Shown: positions 41,342 through 50,463 of the stretch, piece after piece
How positions within the stretch are numbered: the first letter of the stretch is position 1
How the letters are laid out: every line of letters starts with the position of its first letter
Source: Pseudomonadota bacterium
GTDB lineage: Bacteria; Campylobacterota; Campylobacteria; Campylobacterales; Sulfurospirillaceae
Direction: 5' to 3'
Assembly: GCA_017860615.1 (NCBI GenBank)
Contig: JAGDMU010000001.1
Span: 124,001-188,000 of the forward strand
DNA: 64,000 nucleotides
Notes under the pieces: generated by a model
Database searches by the model: none
What the model was told of the DNA's origin: nothing
What the model saw: only the letters and a program-made list of their open reading frames with translations
Translations under genes and position numbers: made by a program

Positions 41342-43219
41342 ATGCGAAGATGGCTTTGTGTGTGCTTTGGTTTGCTCGGTTGGAGCATCAACGCCTTTAG
41401 TGATAGTTCTATCGAAGGACTTCTTAATACAATCGAGAAAAAAAGCGATCTCTCTGAAAAAACAAAGCTAGAAAACAGTGGTTTTTCGACGATTTACACG
41501 CGAAATGACCTTGATATGATGCAGGTCAAATACCTAAGTGATATTTATAAATACACCATGGATGGCTACCGCCTAAGCCGTTATGGATTGCCTGATCCTC
41601 TTACCTTTGGCCCTGTTCCTTTTTCCTCCAGTATGATACGTGTTTTTATCGATGATCAAGAGATTACTACGGCAATGTATGGTAGTGGTATGGTGATCCT
41701 AGGGGACTTAGATTTAGGATTTGCTGATCATATTGAAGTCTATAATCTTTCTACTTCGTTTGTCTATTCCAGTGAACCAACAACAACCTTAATTCGTATC
41801 TTTTCTAAAAAAGCAGACAGAGATGCAGGTGGAAGTCTTAAAGGCATTGTAACGAGCCGTGGAGGTTCAACACAGAATGTTCAGTATATCGGAAGAGAGA
41901 AGGAGACGGACTATCTTGCGCGAATATCTTCTTCATACGATAAACGTAAAGAGTATGAGACCAGTAAAGATGATCTTGATCGTGACATTAAACGTTACAA
42001 TGTTTTAACCAGTATCAAAGATGAGACACAAAGCGTTCTGATTAATGCCTCAAAAACCAACAAAGGTGGCTGGATAGGACCAAGTGCAGATGCAAGCCTC
42101 GATACTTCCACTATTTCTGCGGAAGATATTCATATGGGATACTCCAAAACCTTTGATGATCTCAAATTTTCAGTCTCATATGATGGGCTTAAAGACCATA
42201 CAGTTTATCAAGATACCCCCTTGTTTTACTATAAAGGGACGCCGATTTACCGTATCGAAAATAAAAGCCATAGCTCTGCACTTTCCACTGAACTTAAATA
42301 TACGACCCAAATGGGCGATCATCATCTTATTACAGGCGCAAAGTACCGTAATAAGCTCATTAATTTTGACCTCATACAAATGAATGGCCAAGATATTACG
42401 AAAAGTGGGCTCACACGACAATCGGTAGGTTCACTTTTTGTAGAAGACAGTTATGCTTTTGCTGATAATCTTGTTGGAACTCTTGGTGCACAAAATAGCT
42501 ATGTCAATAACAATGGTGGTTATGAGAGTGAAGATGTTCAGATGCTTCGCGCAGGTATTACCTATACCAATGATCAATGGACATCTAAAAGCTTTGTATT
42601 TCATACCGAGAGTTATGTTGAACCATATCTGATTGGTTCATTTTATATGAGTACCGCTTATCCTGAAAAACAGACCCTTGACTCCATTGCACAAGAGTTT
42701 AAATATGAATCAGGTTCATCCCTTTATGAGTTTTTTATAAGTTACGCTTGGATTGAAGATGCACCTTACGTCGATGTAAATCTTAGAGTTGCTACGGCTG
42801 ATGGCATAACAACTCATTTAAGTTCATACCTCCAATATACCTACCATTATGATACGATCAATAAAATTTCCTTAGCATACCGTTACAAAGAAATCGATTA
42901 TGCTGGCTATCATAAAGAGTATCGGAACCATCAAATCGTTCTTCGTAACCAAAACCGTTACCGCAAATTTGATTTTTTTGAAGAGATGTTTATAACACGT
43001 AGTGAGTTTTATGATGATACGGGTTATGACCTCACTTTAGGTGTTCGCTATAACGTCAGTGATAATTTAATTCTCTCGCTAAAAGGTCAAAACCTTCTGG
43101 GTAGAGCTGAAAAACAGACGATCTCACGTTTTGATTTTACAACATTTACACCGATGGAATCTCTAAAGATTCCTGTGCAAGAGCGAATTGTGATGTTAGG
43201 GTTTGAATGGCTTTTTTAA
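41342..43219 (+). CDS. TonB-receptor-like outer membrane protein
   Basis: From the ATG at 41342 the protein has a signal peptide (RRWLCVCFGLLGWSINAFS) and a plug-like region (GFSTIYTRNDLDMMQVKYLS ... IRVFIDDQEI). Many alternating beta strands follow, and it ends in the aromatic residue typical of outer membrane barrels (MLGFEWLF). At about 625 residues it is in the range of TonB-dependent receptors, but I see no clear TonB box. The start at 41309 is possible but places 11 residues before the signal. The next gene overlaps by 13 bases. It may import or sense a substrate for the following kinase. Confidence 0.75.
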   Translation: MRRWLCVCFGLLGWSINAFSDSSIEGLLNTIEKKSDLSEKTKLENSGFSTIYTRNDLDMMQVKYLSDIYKYTMDGYRLSRYGLPDPLTFGPVPFSSSMIRVFIDDQEITTAMYGSGMVILGDLDLGFADHIEVYNLSTSFVYSSEPTTTLIRIFSKKADRDAGGSLKGIVTSRGGSTQNVQYIGREKETDYLARISSSYDKRKEYETSKDDLDRDIKRYNVLTSIKDETQSVLINASKTNKGGWIGPSADASLDTSTISAEDIHMGYSKTFDDLKFSVSYDGLKDHTVYQDTPLFYYKGTPIYRIENKSHSSALSTELKYTTQMGDHHLITGAKYRNKLINFDLIQMNGQDITKSGLTRQSVGSLFVEDSYAFADNLVGTLGAQNSYVNNNGGYESEDVQMLRAGITYTNDQWTSKSFVFHTESYVEPYLIGSFYMSTAYPEKQTLDSIAQEFKYESGSSLYEFFISYAWIEDAPYVDVNLRVATADGITTHLSSYLQYTYHYDTINKISLAYRYKEIDYAGYHKEYRNHQIVLRNQNRYRKFDFFEEMFITRSEFYDDTGYDLTLGVRYNVSDNLILSLKGQNLLGRAEKQTISRFDFTTFTPMESLKIPVQERIVMLGFEWLF

Positions 43220-43623
43220 AACACGTTTTCTTTTGGGTACTTTCACTACTTACATTTAGCTTCGCAGAAACACCTGAACAAGAGCTTATTGTCAAAGTGT
43301 TTAAGCTTTTTTCCATCAAAGATATTCCCATTGTCGTTTATGAACATAACCCTATCATCTCCTTAAAAGGAAGCTCGTTTACCAACATTGTTGCCGAGTG
43401 TGCTCAAGCCGATGTTGTCTATGGTTCGCATTTTGAAACATTACCCAAAGAGTGCATATTATTGCCACGGTTTAGCACTGAATATGAAATCTTTCACAAT
43501 GATGAACGCGTCATAGGTGCTTTTTACTGGCGCAAAGGTCGCCCTCAATTGCGATTTAGTAAAGAGCGATGCGAGCGATTTAATATTTTTCTACCGCCTG
43601 AGTTGGTACGCTATGTTCAATAA
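43207..43623 (+). CDS. small periplasmic protein of the kinase module
   Basis: The 138-residue protein has a signal peptide (AFLKHVFFWVLSLLTFSFAE) and a soluble periplasmic part with VVYEHNPIISLKGSSFTNI and ADVVYGSHFETLPKE. It resembles a shortened substrate-binding fold, but I cannot assign a family. It overlaps the outer membrane protein gene by 13 bases and the kinase gene by 11, so it is an integral part of the module and may pass a signal from the outer membrane to the kinase. Confidence 0.6.
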   Translation: MAFLKHVFFWVLSLLTFSFAETPEQELIVKVFKLFSIKDIPIVVYEHNPIISLKGSSFTNIVAECAQADVVYGSHFETLPKECILLPRFSTEYEIFHNDERVIGAFYWRKGRPQLRFSKERCERFNIFLPPELVRYVQ

Positions 43624-45100
43624 AATAATATTTTCACGGTTTCTTACATTCGTTACAGTACTTCTTTTAGCGGCCACCTTAGTATTCTATGTTTTTTTCT
43701 CCAAAACAAAAGATGAGATTGTGACAAGCTTCGAGCGTACAGGCGTTGAAGAGGTTGAAGAGATCTCAAATAACATCGCACACTATATTTTAAACTCCAA
43801 TGGTGCTTTAAATCTTCATAAAGCTCTTGTAGAAACTCCTACGCAAAGAGAAGTTTTAGAGCGTTTTCTTGCCACATTTCAAACACAAAAAATTCAAAAT
43901 ATTTTCATTGTAGACAAACCAGATTCTGAGTCTATTCTCTTTCGTGTATTACTCGATGGTGGTCAAGAAAAAAGTGATAAGTTTCAGTTTGAAGAGCTTT
44001 TTGAGCCAGAAGCTGCTGCTTCTTGGGAAGAGGTTATTCGTTTTCGTGAACCTAAAGTGATCTATCAAAAAGATAGAGTAGATGCGCTTTGGGCAACACT
44101 GTTATACCCGATGATCCAAAAAGATGGGCGTGTGGCTATTTTAGCGCTTGATTTTTCCAAAAAACATTACCAAAAGGTGGTTTCATCACTATTAGGTTTA
44201 GAGACATTTCTTAAAGCGATGGTTCCTTTTTTACTTTTTATTTTCTTTATTATGATGATTGTTATACGCATTGATAAAGAGCGTGAAAAAGAAAAAGTAA
44301 AGGCACAAAAAGCCCTTGAAGAGTTAAATTTAACACTGGAAGAACGTGTTGCTGATGAGGTCGAAAAAAATAGACAAAAGGATCAGCAACTCATTCAGCA
44401 GTCACGTTTGGCTTCTATGGGAGAGATGATAAGCATGATTGCGCATCAATGGAGACAGCCTTTGAGTGCAATTAGCTCAACGGTCCAAGGACTGCATTTA
44501 AAATTGAGCTTGAAAAAATTTGACGAGGCACTCTTTATCGAAAAATTAAGTGATGTTAACCGCTATGCACAGTATTTAAGTCAAACCATCGATGACTTTA
44601 GACAGTTTTTTAAACCCAGTAAAGCCAAAGATGAAGTGAGCTTAGAAGAGGTTATTGAAAAGGTATTAGGCATTATCCGCATCTCTTTGGAAAATAAGCA
44701 GATTACTCTGATTATGGACTTTCAGTCCCATGCACATTTGATGACGTATGCCAATGAATTGATGCAAGTACTGCTTAATCTCATTAAAAATGCTGAAGAT
44801 AGTTTGATCGAGAATCATGTCATAAAGCCATGGATTAAAATAAGTACATCTAAAAATGATACCAACTTGATCTTAGAAGTGAGTGATAATGGTGGGGGAA
44901 TCCCTGAATCCGTTATGGCTCGTATTTTTGACCCTTATTTTAGTACGAAAGCCAAAAAAGATGGTACGGGATTAGGGCTTTATATGAGTCAAAAAATTGT
45001 TGAAGAGCACTGTAATGGTGTTTTACGTGCATCCAACAGTTCACAAGGGGCTGTTTTTACGATACTATTACCGCGCTGCGCGGAACAAAAGGAAGAATGA
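43613..45100 (+). CDS. membrane sensor histidine kinase
   Basis: From the ATG at 43613 this 495-residue kinase has helices at about 8-28 and 200-225 around a periplasmic domain, a coiled-coil linker, and a kinase core. The core has His278 (MIAHQWRQPLSA), N-box NLIKNAEDSL, G1 DNGGGIPES and G2 GTGLGLYMSQK. The start is placed where the first membrane helix begins and overlaps the periplasmic gene by 11 bases; a longer reading has no signal. Its partner is the next gene, which starts inside its stop (ATGATG). Confidence 0.88.
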   Translation: MFNKIIFSRFLTFVTVLLLAATLVFYVFFSKTKDEIVTSFERTGVEEVEEISNNIAHYILNSNGALNLHKALVETPTQREVLERFLATFQTQKIQNIFIVDKPDSESILFRVLLDGGQEKSDKFQFEELFEPEAAASWEEVIRFREPKVIYQKDRVDALWATLLYPMIQKDGRVAILALDFSKKHYQKVVSSLLGLETFLKAMVPFLLFIFFIMMIVIRIDKEREKEKVKAQKALEELNLTLEERVADEVEKNRQKDQQLIQQSRLASMGEMISMIAHQWRQPLSAISSTVQGLHLKLSLKKFDEALFIEKLSDVNRYAQYLSQTIDDFRQFFKPSKAKDEVSLEEVIEKVLGIIRISLENKQITLIMDFQSHAHLMTYANELMQVLLNLIKNAEDSLIENHVIKPWIKISTSKNDTNLILEVSDNGGGIPESVMARIFDPYFSTKAKKDGTGLGLYMSQKIVEEHCNGVLRASNSSQGAVFTILLPRCAEQKEE

Positions 45101-47100
45101 TGGAGTCTGTATTTAAAAAATGTATTGTTGATGCTCGTAATTTGACACTTCTGTATGTCGAAGACAACAATGGTGCACGTGCAGGTTCGATGTTGATTTT
45201 TGAAGAGTTTTTTGGACGTGTCATTGAAGCAGTCGATGGTGAAGATGGGTTGGAAAAATTTAAAAACCATCACATTGATTTAGTTATTACCGATATCAAT
45301 ATGCCTCATATGAGTGGTTTAGAGATGGCAGCGCATATTCGTAAATTAAGCCCTAAAACACCTCTTTTGATACTCTCTGCCTACAATGAAGCAGAGTATT
45401 TTATAGAAAGTATCCGCTTAGGGGTTGAGGGATATCTGCTTAAGCCTATCGAAATAGGTCAATTTATGGATGTTTTGAGTAATGTTATTGAAAAAATTCA
45501 TCTCAAAGCTGAACACGATAAGCTGCAAACACTTTTAACGCAATACCTTGAAGTAACCGACAAAAGTGCCATTGTCTCTAAAACCGATAAAGATGGCGTG
45601 ATTACCTATGTGAATGACGCTTTTTGCACCATTTCAGGCTTTTCACGCGATGAAATTATTGGACAAAAACACAATATTGTCAGACATAAAGATACGCCAC
45701 AAGAGCTTTTTAAAGAACTTTGGCAGACCATAAGCAGTGGAAAACTATGGCAAGGCATTATTAAAAATCGTTGCAAAAATGGAAGCAGCTATTATATTAA
45801 GACAGCGATAAAGCCTATTTTAAATAAAAAAGGCGAAGTCGTTGAGTATATAGCGCTTTACAATGATATTACCGAAGTCATGAACCCTAAAAAACAGCTT
45901 TTTGATTATATCCACAGTACCGAAGAAGCGGTGGTTGTACTTTTGAAAATAGAAGATTTTGCAACCGTCGAGGATTTCTACAGCAATGAGTTGATTGAAC
46001 TCTTAGAGCGTACTTTAGGTGAAAAACTGTTAGAAAATATTGCGAAAGTGTGTCCTTTTGAAAAAATTTATACCTTAGGATTTGGTGAGTATGCTTTAGC
46101 GATTGATAAAAACAGATGCCCATTAAACGCCGATAGATTGAGCCAAAAAATTAGAGAACTTTTAAAAGAGGTTGAAGAAGAGATTATTCATCTCAATGAG
46201 ATTGAGTACAGTGCTTCACTGCTCGCAAGCCTTGCATACGGCGGGAAAGAGCCTTATCAGAGTGCTCATTTTGGCATTAAAAAAGCAGAACGTAAAAAGA
46301 TCAATTTTATTTTAGCCACCGATTTGATTTTAGAGATGCAAGCGCAAGCACAAGTCAATATGGGCATCATTGTAGCGGTTAAAAAAGCGCTCAATACTTC
46401 AGGAATTATCTCTTATTTTCAGCCCATCATTGATAACAAAACGAAAAAAATTGCAAAATTTGAATCATTGGTGAGACTTGTGGATGACAACCATAATCTC
46501 TGGTTCCCCTCTGATTTCTTGGATATTTCCAAAAAAGGACGTTATTACACTCAAATTACGCAAAGAGTGTTGGATAACTCATTTCAAGCACTGTATGAAA
46601 CCGAAGCCGATATTACCATCAACCTTTCTGCCGTTGATATTGAAGAGCAAGTAACACGTAATAAGCTTATAAACCTTTTGGATACGCACCAAGCAAATGC
46701 ACATCGCATTACCTTTGAATTGCTCGAAGATGCAAACGTTAAAGAGTTTGAAACGATCAAGGCATTTATTAAAGAGGTCAAATCTCGTGGTGTTTGCATT
46801 GCCATTGACGACTTTGGCAGTGGTTATTCTAATTTTGAGAGACTCCTTGATTATGAACCAGATATCATCAAAATTGATGGTAGTTTAATTAAAAATATTG
46901 CAACCGATGATTATTCCATTTCCATTGTCAAAACGATTGTGAGTTTTGCCAATGAACATAACATCAAGACAGTTGCTGAGTTTGTTGAAAATGAGACGAT
47001 TTTCAATATTCTCTACGCACTGGGTGTGCATTATTCACAAGGGTATTACTTTGGTAAACCAAAATTATTGGAAGAATATAAAGGCATAGAGGGGTTTTAA
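45097..47100 (+). CDS. response regulator with PAS and EAL output
   Basis: The 667-residue protein has a receiver domain with phosphoacceptor Asp66 (LVITDINMPHMSG), a PAS domain (about 150-270), a degenerate GGDEF domain (LGFGEYALAI in place of the active loop) and a C-terminal EAL domain. The EAL domain keeps its main residues (FESLVRL, INLSAVDIE, IDDFGSGYSN, KIDGSLIKN). Phosphorylation by the upstream kinase probably controls c-di-GMP breakdown. It is the last gene of the module beginning at 41342. Confidence 0.88.
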   Translation: MMESVFKKCIVDARNLTLLYVEDNNGARAGSMLIFEEFFGRVIEAVDGEDGLEKFKNHHIDLVITDINMPHMSGLEMAAHIRKLSPKTPLLILSAYNEAEYFIESIRLGVEGYLLKPIEIGQFMDVLSNVIEKIHLKAEHDKLQTLLTQYLEVTDKSAIVSKTDKDGVITYVNDAFCTISGFSRDEIIGQKHNIVRHKDTPQELFKELWQTISSGKLWQGIIKNRCKNGSSYYIKTAIKPILNKKGEVVEYIALYNDITEVMNPKKQLFDYIHSTEEAVVVLLKIEDFATVEDFYSNELIELLERTLGEKLLENIAKVCPFEKIYTLGFGEYALAIDKNRCPLNADRLSQKIRELLKEVEEEIIHLNEIEYSASLLASLAYGGKEPYQSAHFGIKKAERKKINFILATDLILEMQAQAQVNMGIIVAVKKALNTSGIISYFQPIIDNKTKKIAKFESLVRLVDDNHNLWFPSDFLDISKKGRYYTQITQRVLDNSFQALYETEADITINLSAVDIEEQVTRNKLINLLDTHQANAHRITFELLEDANVKEFETIKAFIKEVKSRGVCIAIDDFGSGYSNFERLLDYEPDIIKIDGSLIKNIATDDYSISIVKTIVSFANEHNIKTVAEFVENETIFNILYALGVHYSQGYYFGKPKLLEEYKGIEGF

Positions 47101-47163
47101 AACAACCTCTTTTTATGCTTGAAAAAACCAACAAATCAGAGTACAATTGTCCGCAATAGTTCG

Positions 47164-47520
47164 TGCTAGGAGGGCTGGTAAACCAGCTGAGATAAAGAAT
47201 GGTGATTCTTTGATCCTTATACCAAGCGCATTTATCTATCACGTCAATAGCTTGTCAAGCACCAAGTTTCATGAGGCGACACTTTGCAAGTGTAGTTGTA
47301 CTACACTCAAAGGTGTCAACGAAATGAGACGCCGTGTGATTGACAAGCCCTACGGGAACTTTTTTAAAATTATCTTTGGGGCGTTAAAGATACTTGCCTT
47401 GCACTTAGCAAGGTTGCGCATCTTTGCCTACCAAACACAATTTTTAAAAAGTTCTATTGACGTGATAGATAGATGCGCTTGGTATTTACCTGATCTGGGT
47501 AATGCCAGCGTAGGAAAGCT
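47164..47520 (+). ncRNA. TPP riboswitch with internal insertion
   Basis: The THI-box elements appear in order: TGCTAGGA, hairpin GCTGG-TAAA-CCAGC, conserved CTGAGA at 47187-47192, a variable hairpin (AAAGAA...TTCTTT), TCCT closing P2, and after a long gap CCTGATCTGGGTAATGCCAG followed by CGTAGGAAAGC. The downstream genes thiD-cytX-thiM confirm the ligand. The gap between P2 and P4 (junction J2-4) is occupied by a 267-nt insertion. A CCTC stretch before the GAGG of thiD suggests control by hiding the ribosome site. Confidence 0.93.
47219..47485 (+). repeat. structured insertion with 31-bp terminal inverted repeats inside the TPP aptamer
   Basis: The ends at 47220-47250 and 47454-47484 are inverted repeats of 31 bp with a single difference, which is a G-U pair in RNA. 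Inside are two further helices, 47250-47258 with 47340-47348 and 47356-47371 with 47439-47454, each capped by small hairpins (for example GTGTAGT-TGT-ACTACAC and CCTTGC-ACTTA-GCAAGG). This gives a three-way junction on a long stem. It could be a miniature mobile element or a domain of the RNA. I see no coding function. Confidence 0.8.
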
Positions 47521-47595
47521 CAATCAAAATAACACACATCCTCTTTAAAACCCTCTCACAACTTCAATATCTTCACATTTTTTTGAGGAATACAA

Positions 47596-48399
47596 ATGAA
47601 ACATTGTTTAACCATAGCAGGCTCAGACAGCTGTGGAGGTGCGGGTATTCAAGCCGACCTTAAAGCCTTTAGTGCCAATGGAACCTATGGCATGAGCGTT
47701 ATCACTGCGATTACCGCGCAAAATACCCAAGGTGTTTTTGACGTGCAAGACATTAACCCTTCAGTCATTGAGCATCAAATCGAAGCGATTTTTGATGACA
47801 TTCGTGTGGACGCCGTAAAAATCGGTATGGTCTCCCGTCCTGAAACCATAGAAATCATTGCCCAAACGCTTAAAAAATACTCTTTACCACCGCTTGTGAT
47901 CGACCCTGTAATGATCTCCAAAAGTGGATATGACCTTTTACAGCCTGAAGCGAAGAGGGCACTTATCGAAATTCTTTTGCCGATGGCAACACTCATCACC
48001 CCCAATCTTCCCGAAGCAGAAGTGATCGTAGGCTATAAGATCGACACGATTGAATTGATGCAAAAAGCTGCCCTTGATCTGCATAAACTGGGCTGTAAAT
48101 ACGTGCTGGTTAAAGGAGGGCATTTGGAAAACGATGCCACCGATGTCCTGTATGATGGCGAAGCGTTTCATCTTTTACACTCCAAACGTTTAGAGACGAT
48201 TAACACGCATGGGACAGGTTGTACGCTCTCTTCCGCCATTGCCGCTAACCTTGCAAAAGGGTTACATGTAAAAGCGGCTGTTGAGGCAGCCAAAGCGTAT
48301 ATTACCGAAGCGATTACGCATGGATTTAAACTAGGGCATGGCGTTGGGCCTGTGCACCATTTTTACGCACTTTACACCAAAGCAGGAATGGAATCATGA
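47596..48399 (+). CDS. thiD: hydroxymethylpyrimidine/phosphomethylpyrimidine kinase ThiD
   Basis: ThiD phosphorylates the pyrimidine half of thiamine twice. The 267-residue protein shows the ribokinase-like motifs AGSDSCGGAGIQADLKAF near the N-terminus, VIDPVMISKSG, LVKGGHL and the catalytic loop THGTGCTLSSAIAANLAKG. TTGAGG precedes the start. It is the first gene behind the TPP riboswitch and overlaps cytX by four bases. Confidence 0.93.
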   Translation: MKHCLTIAGSDSCGGAGIQADLKAFSANGTYGMSVITAITAQNTQGVFDVQDINPSVIEHQIEAIFDDIRVDAVKIGMVSRPETIEIIAQTLKKYSLPPLVIDPVMISKSGYDLLQPEAKRALIEILLPMATLITPNLPEAEVIVGYKIDTIELMQKAALDLHKLGCKYVLVKGGHLENDATDVLYDGEAFHLLHSKRLETINTHGTGCTLSSAIAANLAKGLHVKAAVEAAKAYITEAITHGFKLGHGVGPVHHFYALYTKAGMES

Positions 48400-49607
48400 T
48401 AGAAGAAAAAACAAGTTTAAGTGGTTTTGGATTGTTCGCACTCTGGTTTGGTGCGGCAGTCTCAATGGCAGAGATTTTTACAGGTGGTCTTTTAGCACCG
48501 CTTGGGTTTAGTGAAGGTTTAAAAGCAATTCTTTTAGGACATCTTATCGGTGGTTTGATTTTAATCTTGGGTGGTTACATAGGAGCACACAGCAAGCTTC
48601 CAGCCATCATGTCCACGCGCATCTCATTTGGGCGTTATGGCTCTTATCTTTTCTCACTTCTCAATGTGCTTCAACTCATAGGCTGGACAGCGGTAATGAT
48701 TATCTCAGGTGGACGTGCTGCGAATGAGCTAGGCATAAGCTTGTTTGGGTTTGATAGTATTAACACATGGGCGATAGCCATTGGCATTTTTATAGGGCTT
48801 TGGATATGGCTTGGAAAAGTAGGCTTTCAAAAGCTCAATGTCGTGGCAGTTGTGCTTCTGTTTGCACTCACATTAGTGTTGTGTGGCGTTGTTTTTCAAG
48901 AGGGAACTGTTTTGCAGGTAAAGCCAACAGGGGAGATGAGTTTTGGCTCTGCATTAGAACTTAGCATCATCATGCCTCTTTCATGGTTACCGTTGATTTC
49001 GGATTATACCCGTTTTGCGAAGAGCAAAAAAGGGGGACTCATTGGCAGTTTTACGGGCTATTTTATCGGTAGTTCGCTTATGTATGCCATTGGTCTTGCC
49101 ATCGCTTTGTATGCCAAAGATGCAAGTGTGGGAACGATGATGATGGCACTGCATTTAGGTTTTGCTGCACTAGGAATTGTGCTTCTCTCCACCATTACGA
49201 CGACGTTTTTAGATGCTTATTCGGCAGGTGTCACTTTTACCAACATTTTCCCACACATGAGTGAGCGAAAAATTGCTTTTGTGATGGCTGTTGTTGGTCT
49301 TTTAGTGGCTTTGTTAACGCCTATAGAACAGTATGAAACCTTTTTGTACGCCATAGGTTCTGTCTTTGGACCACTCTTTGCCATTTTATTGAGTGATTAT
49401 TTTATCTTCAAAAAAGAGCAGATTGAGCCTTCATTATCTTTACATATAGGTGCGCTTATTATTTGGGCGATAGGTGTGGCGCTTTATTATCAGTTCATTA
49501 CACTTGATCTTCCTTTAGGCTCAACGCTTCCAACGATGCTTGCAACAAGCATCCTTTTTATCATCACGAAAAAGGTTATGGCATCATGGACATTCAAGAG
49601 CAACTAA
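48396..49607 (+). CDS. cytX: hydroxymethylpyrimidine transporter CytX (NCS1 family)
   Basis: This 403-residue membrane protein of the nucleobase:cation symporter-1 family has about twelve helices, with GFGLFALWFGAAVSMAEIFTG near the start and MPLSWLPLISDYTRFAKSKKGG in the middle. CytX members lie in thiamine operons and are thought to import the pyrimidine precursor. It overlaps thiD by four and thiM by 22 bases and is under the TPP riboswitch, which supports the substrate. Confidence 0.88.
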   Translation: MIEEKTSLSGFGLFALWFGAAVSMAEIFTGGLLAPLGFSEGLKAILLGHLIGGLILILGGYIGAHSKLPAIMSTRISFGRYGSYLFSLLNVLQLIGWTAVMIISGGRAANELGISLFGFDSINTWAIAIGIFIGLWIWLGKVGFQKLNVVAVVLLFALTLVLCGVVFQEGTVLQVKPTGEMSFGSALELSIIMPLSWLPLISDYTRFAKSKKGGLIGSFTGYFIGSSLMYAIGLAIALYAKDASVGTMMMALHLGFAALGIVLLSTITTTFLDAYSAGVTFTNIFPHMSERKIAFVMAVVGLLVALLTPIEQYETFLYAIGSVFGPLFAILLSDYFIFKKEQIEPSLSLHIGALIIWAIGVALYYQFITLDLPLGSTLPTMLATSILFIITKKVMASWTFKSN

Positions 49608-50389
49608 AAGAGGCATTTGAAGCCTTACAAAACAAGCGCGCTTTAATTCATCATATTACCAATTATGTCACGGTCAATGATTGTGCCAATGTGGTTTTAG
49701 CCATTGGCGCTTCACCGATTATGGCGGATGAACTGAGTGAAGTTGAAGAAATGGTAGGTATTTGTGATGCGCTGGTTTTAAACATTGGAACAGCCAATGA
49801 ACGCACCATCACTTCGATGCTTAAAGCGGGTAAGGCAGCCAATGCCAAAGGCATCCCTGTAGTGCTTGATCCTGTCGGTGTGGGTGCGACAGCGTTTCGT
49901 CGCCAGAGTGTTGCAAAGCTGATGGATACGATCTCTTTCAGTGTCATTAGGGGCAATATGGCAGAGATTAAAACGATAGCAGGGCTTAAAGCGAAAAGCG
50001 CAGGGGTTGATTCACTGGAAGAGGAGAGTGATGGCGCTAAAATCGCTTTGAATTTAGCAAAAAAATTGGGCTGTGTGATTGCCATTACGGGCAAAATAGA
50101 TGTTGTATCAGATGGAACTCTCTGCTATACTCTTCAAAACGGTGATATGGCCCTGACCCAAGTGACAGGTACTGGATGTATGAGCACTTCACTCATCGGA
50201 AGTTTCATAGGTGCTTCAAACAATGCTTTTGCAAGTGCTCTTGCTGGTATTTTAACAATGTCAATTTCAGGTGAACTGGCCGAGAAAAGTAAAGGAATAG
50301 GGTCATTTCATACATCGCTGATCAATAGAATTGGTCAAATGGATCTAAGAACTATTTTAGAGAGATACAATGTTAGCTTGATTAAATAA
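49586..50389 (+). CDS. thiM: hydroxyethylthiazole kinase ThiM
   Basis: ThiM phosphorylates the thiazole half of thiamine for salvage. The 267-residue protein contains the family signatures IHHITNYVTVNDCANV near the N-terminus, LDPVGVGAT, the Gly-rich VTGTGCMSTSLIGSF catalytic loop and a C-terminal FHTSLINRI. It is the last gene of the riboswitch-controlled operon. No thiE is seen next to it, so joining of the two halves depends on a gene elsewhere. Confidence 0.92.
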   Translation: MDIQEQLKEAFEALQNKRALIHHITNYVTVNDCANVVLAIGASPIMADELSEVEEMVGICDALVLNIGTANERTITSMLKAGKAANAKGIPVVLDPVGVGATAFRRQSVAKLMDTISFSVIRGNMAEIKTIAGLKAKSAGVDSLEEESDGAKIALNLAKKLGCVIAITGKIDVVSDGTLCYTLQNGDMALTQVTGTGCMSTSLIGSFIGASNNAFASALAGILTMSISGELAEKSKGIGSFHTSLINRIGQMDLRTILERYNVSLIK

Positions 50390-50401
50390 TAAAAATTATT
50401 A
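50387..50401 (+). promoter_or_regulatory. candidate Fur box
   Basis: TAATAAAAATTATTA matches the Helicobacter Fur palindrome (TAATAATnATTATTA, from memory) at all but one defined base. It overlaps the thiM stop codon and lies 63 bp before a ferritin-like gene. A slightly longer 9-bp AT stem around it could also act as a weak terminator. Confidence 0.4.
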
Positions 50402-50463
50402 TTTAATATAGACTTTAGTTTTGATGGAGTAAGATAACTCAATTACCATACAAGGAGTTAATC

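Noticed and set aside
47147-47548. A 133-codon open frame across the thiD leader
   Set aside because: It runs through the TPP aptamer and the inverted-repeat insertion, has no ribosome site or protein-like composition, and is explained by structured RNA.
49663-50094. A 143-codon frame antisense to thiM
   Set aside because: It is a shadow of thiM with a Ser/Ala/Thr-rich composition and no ribosome site.
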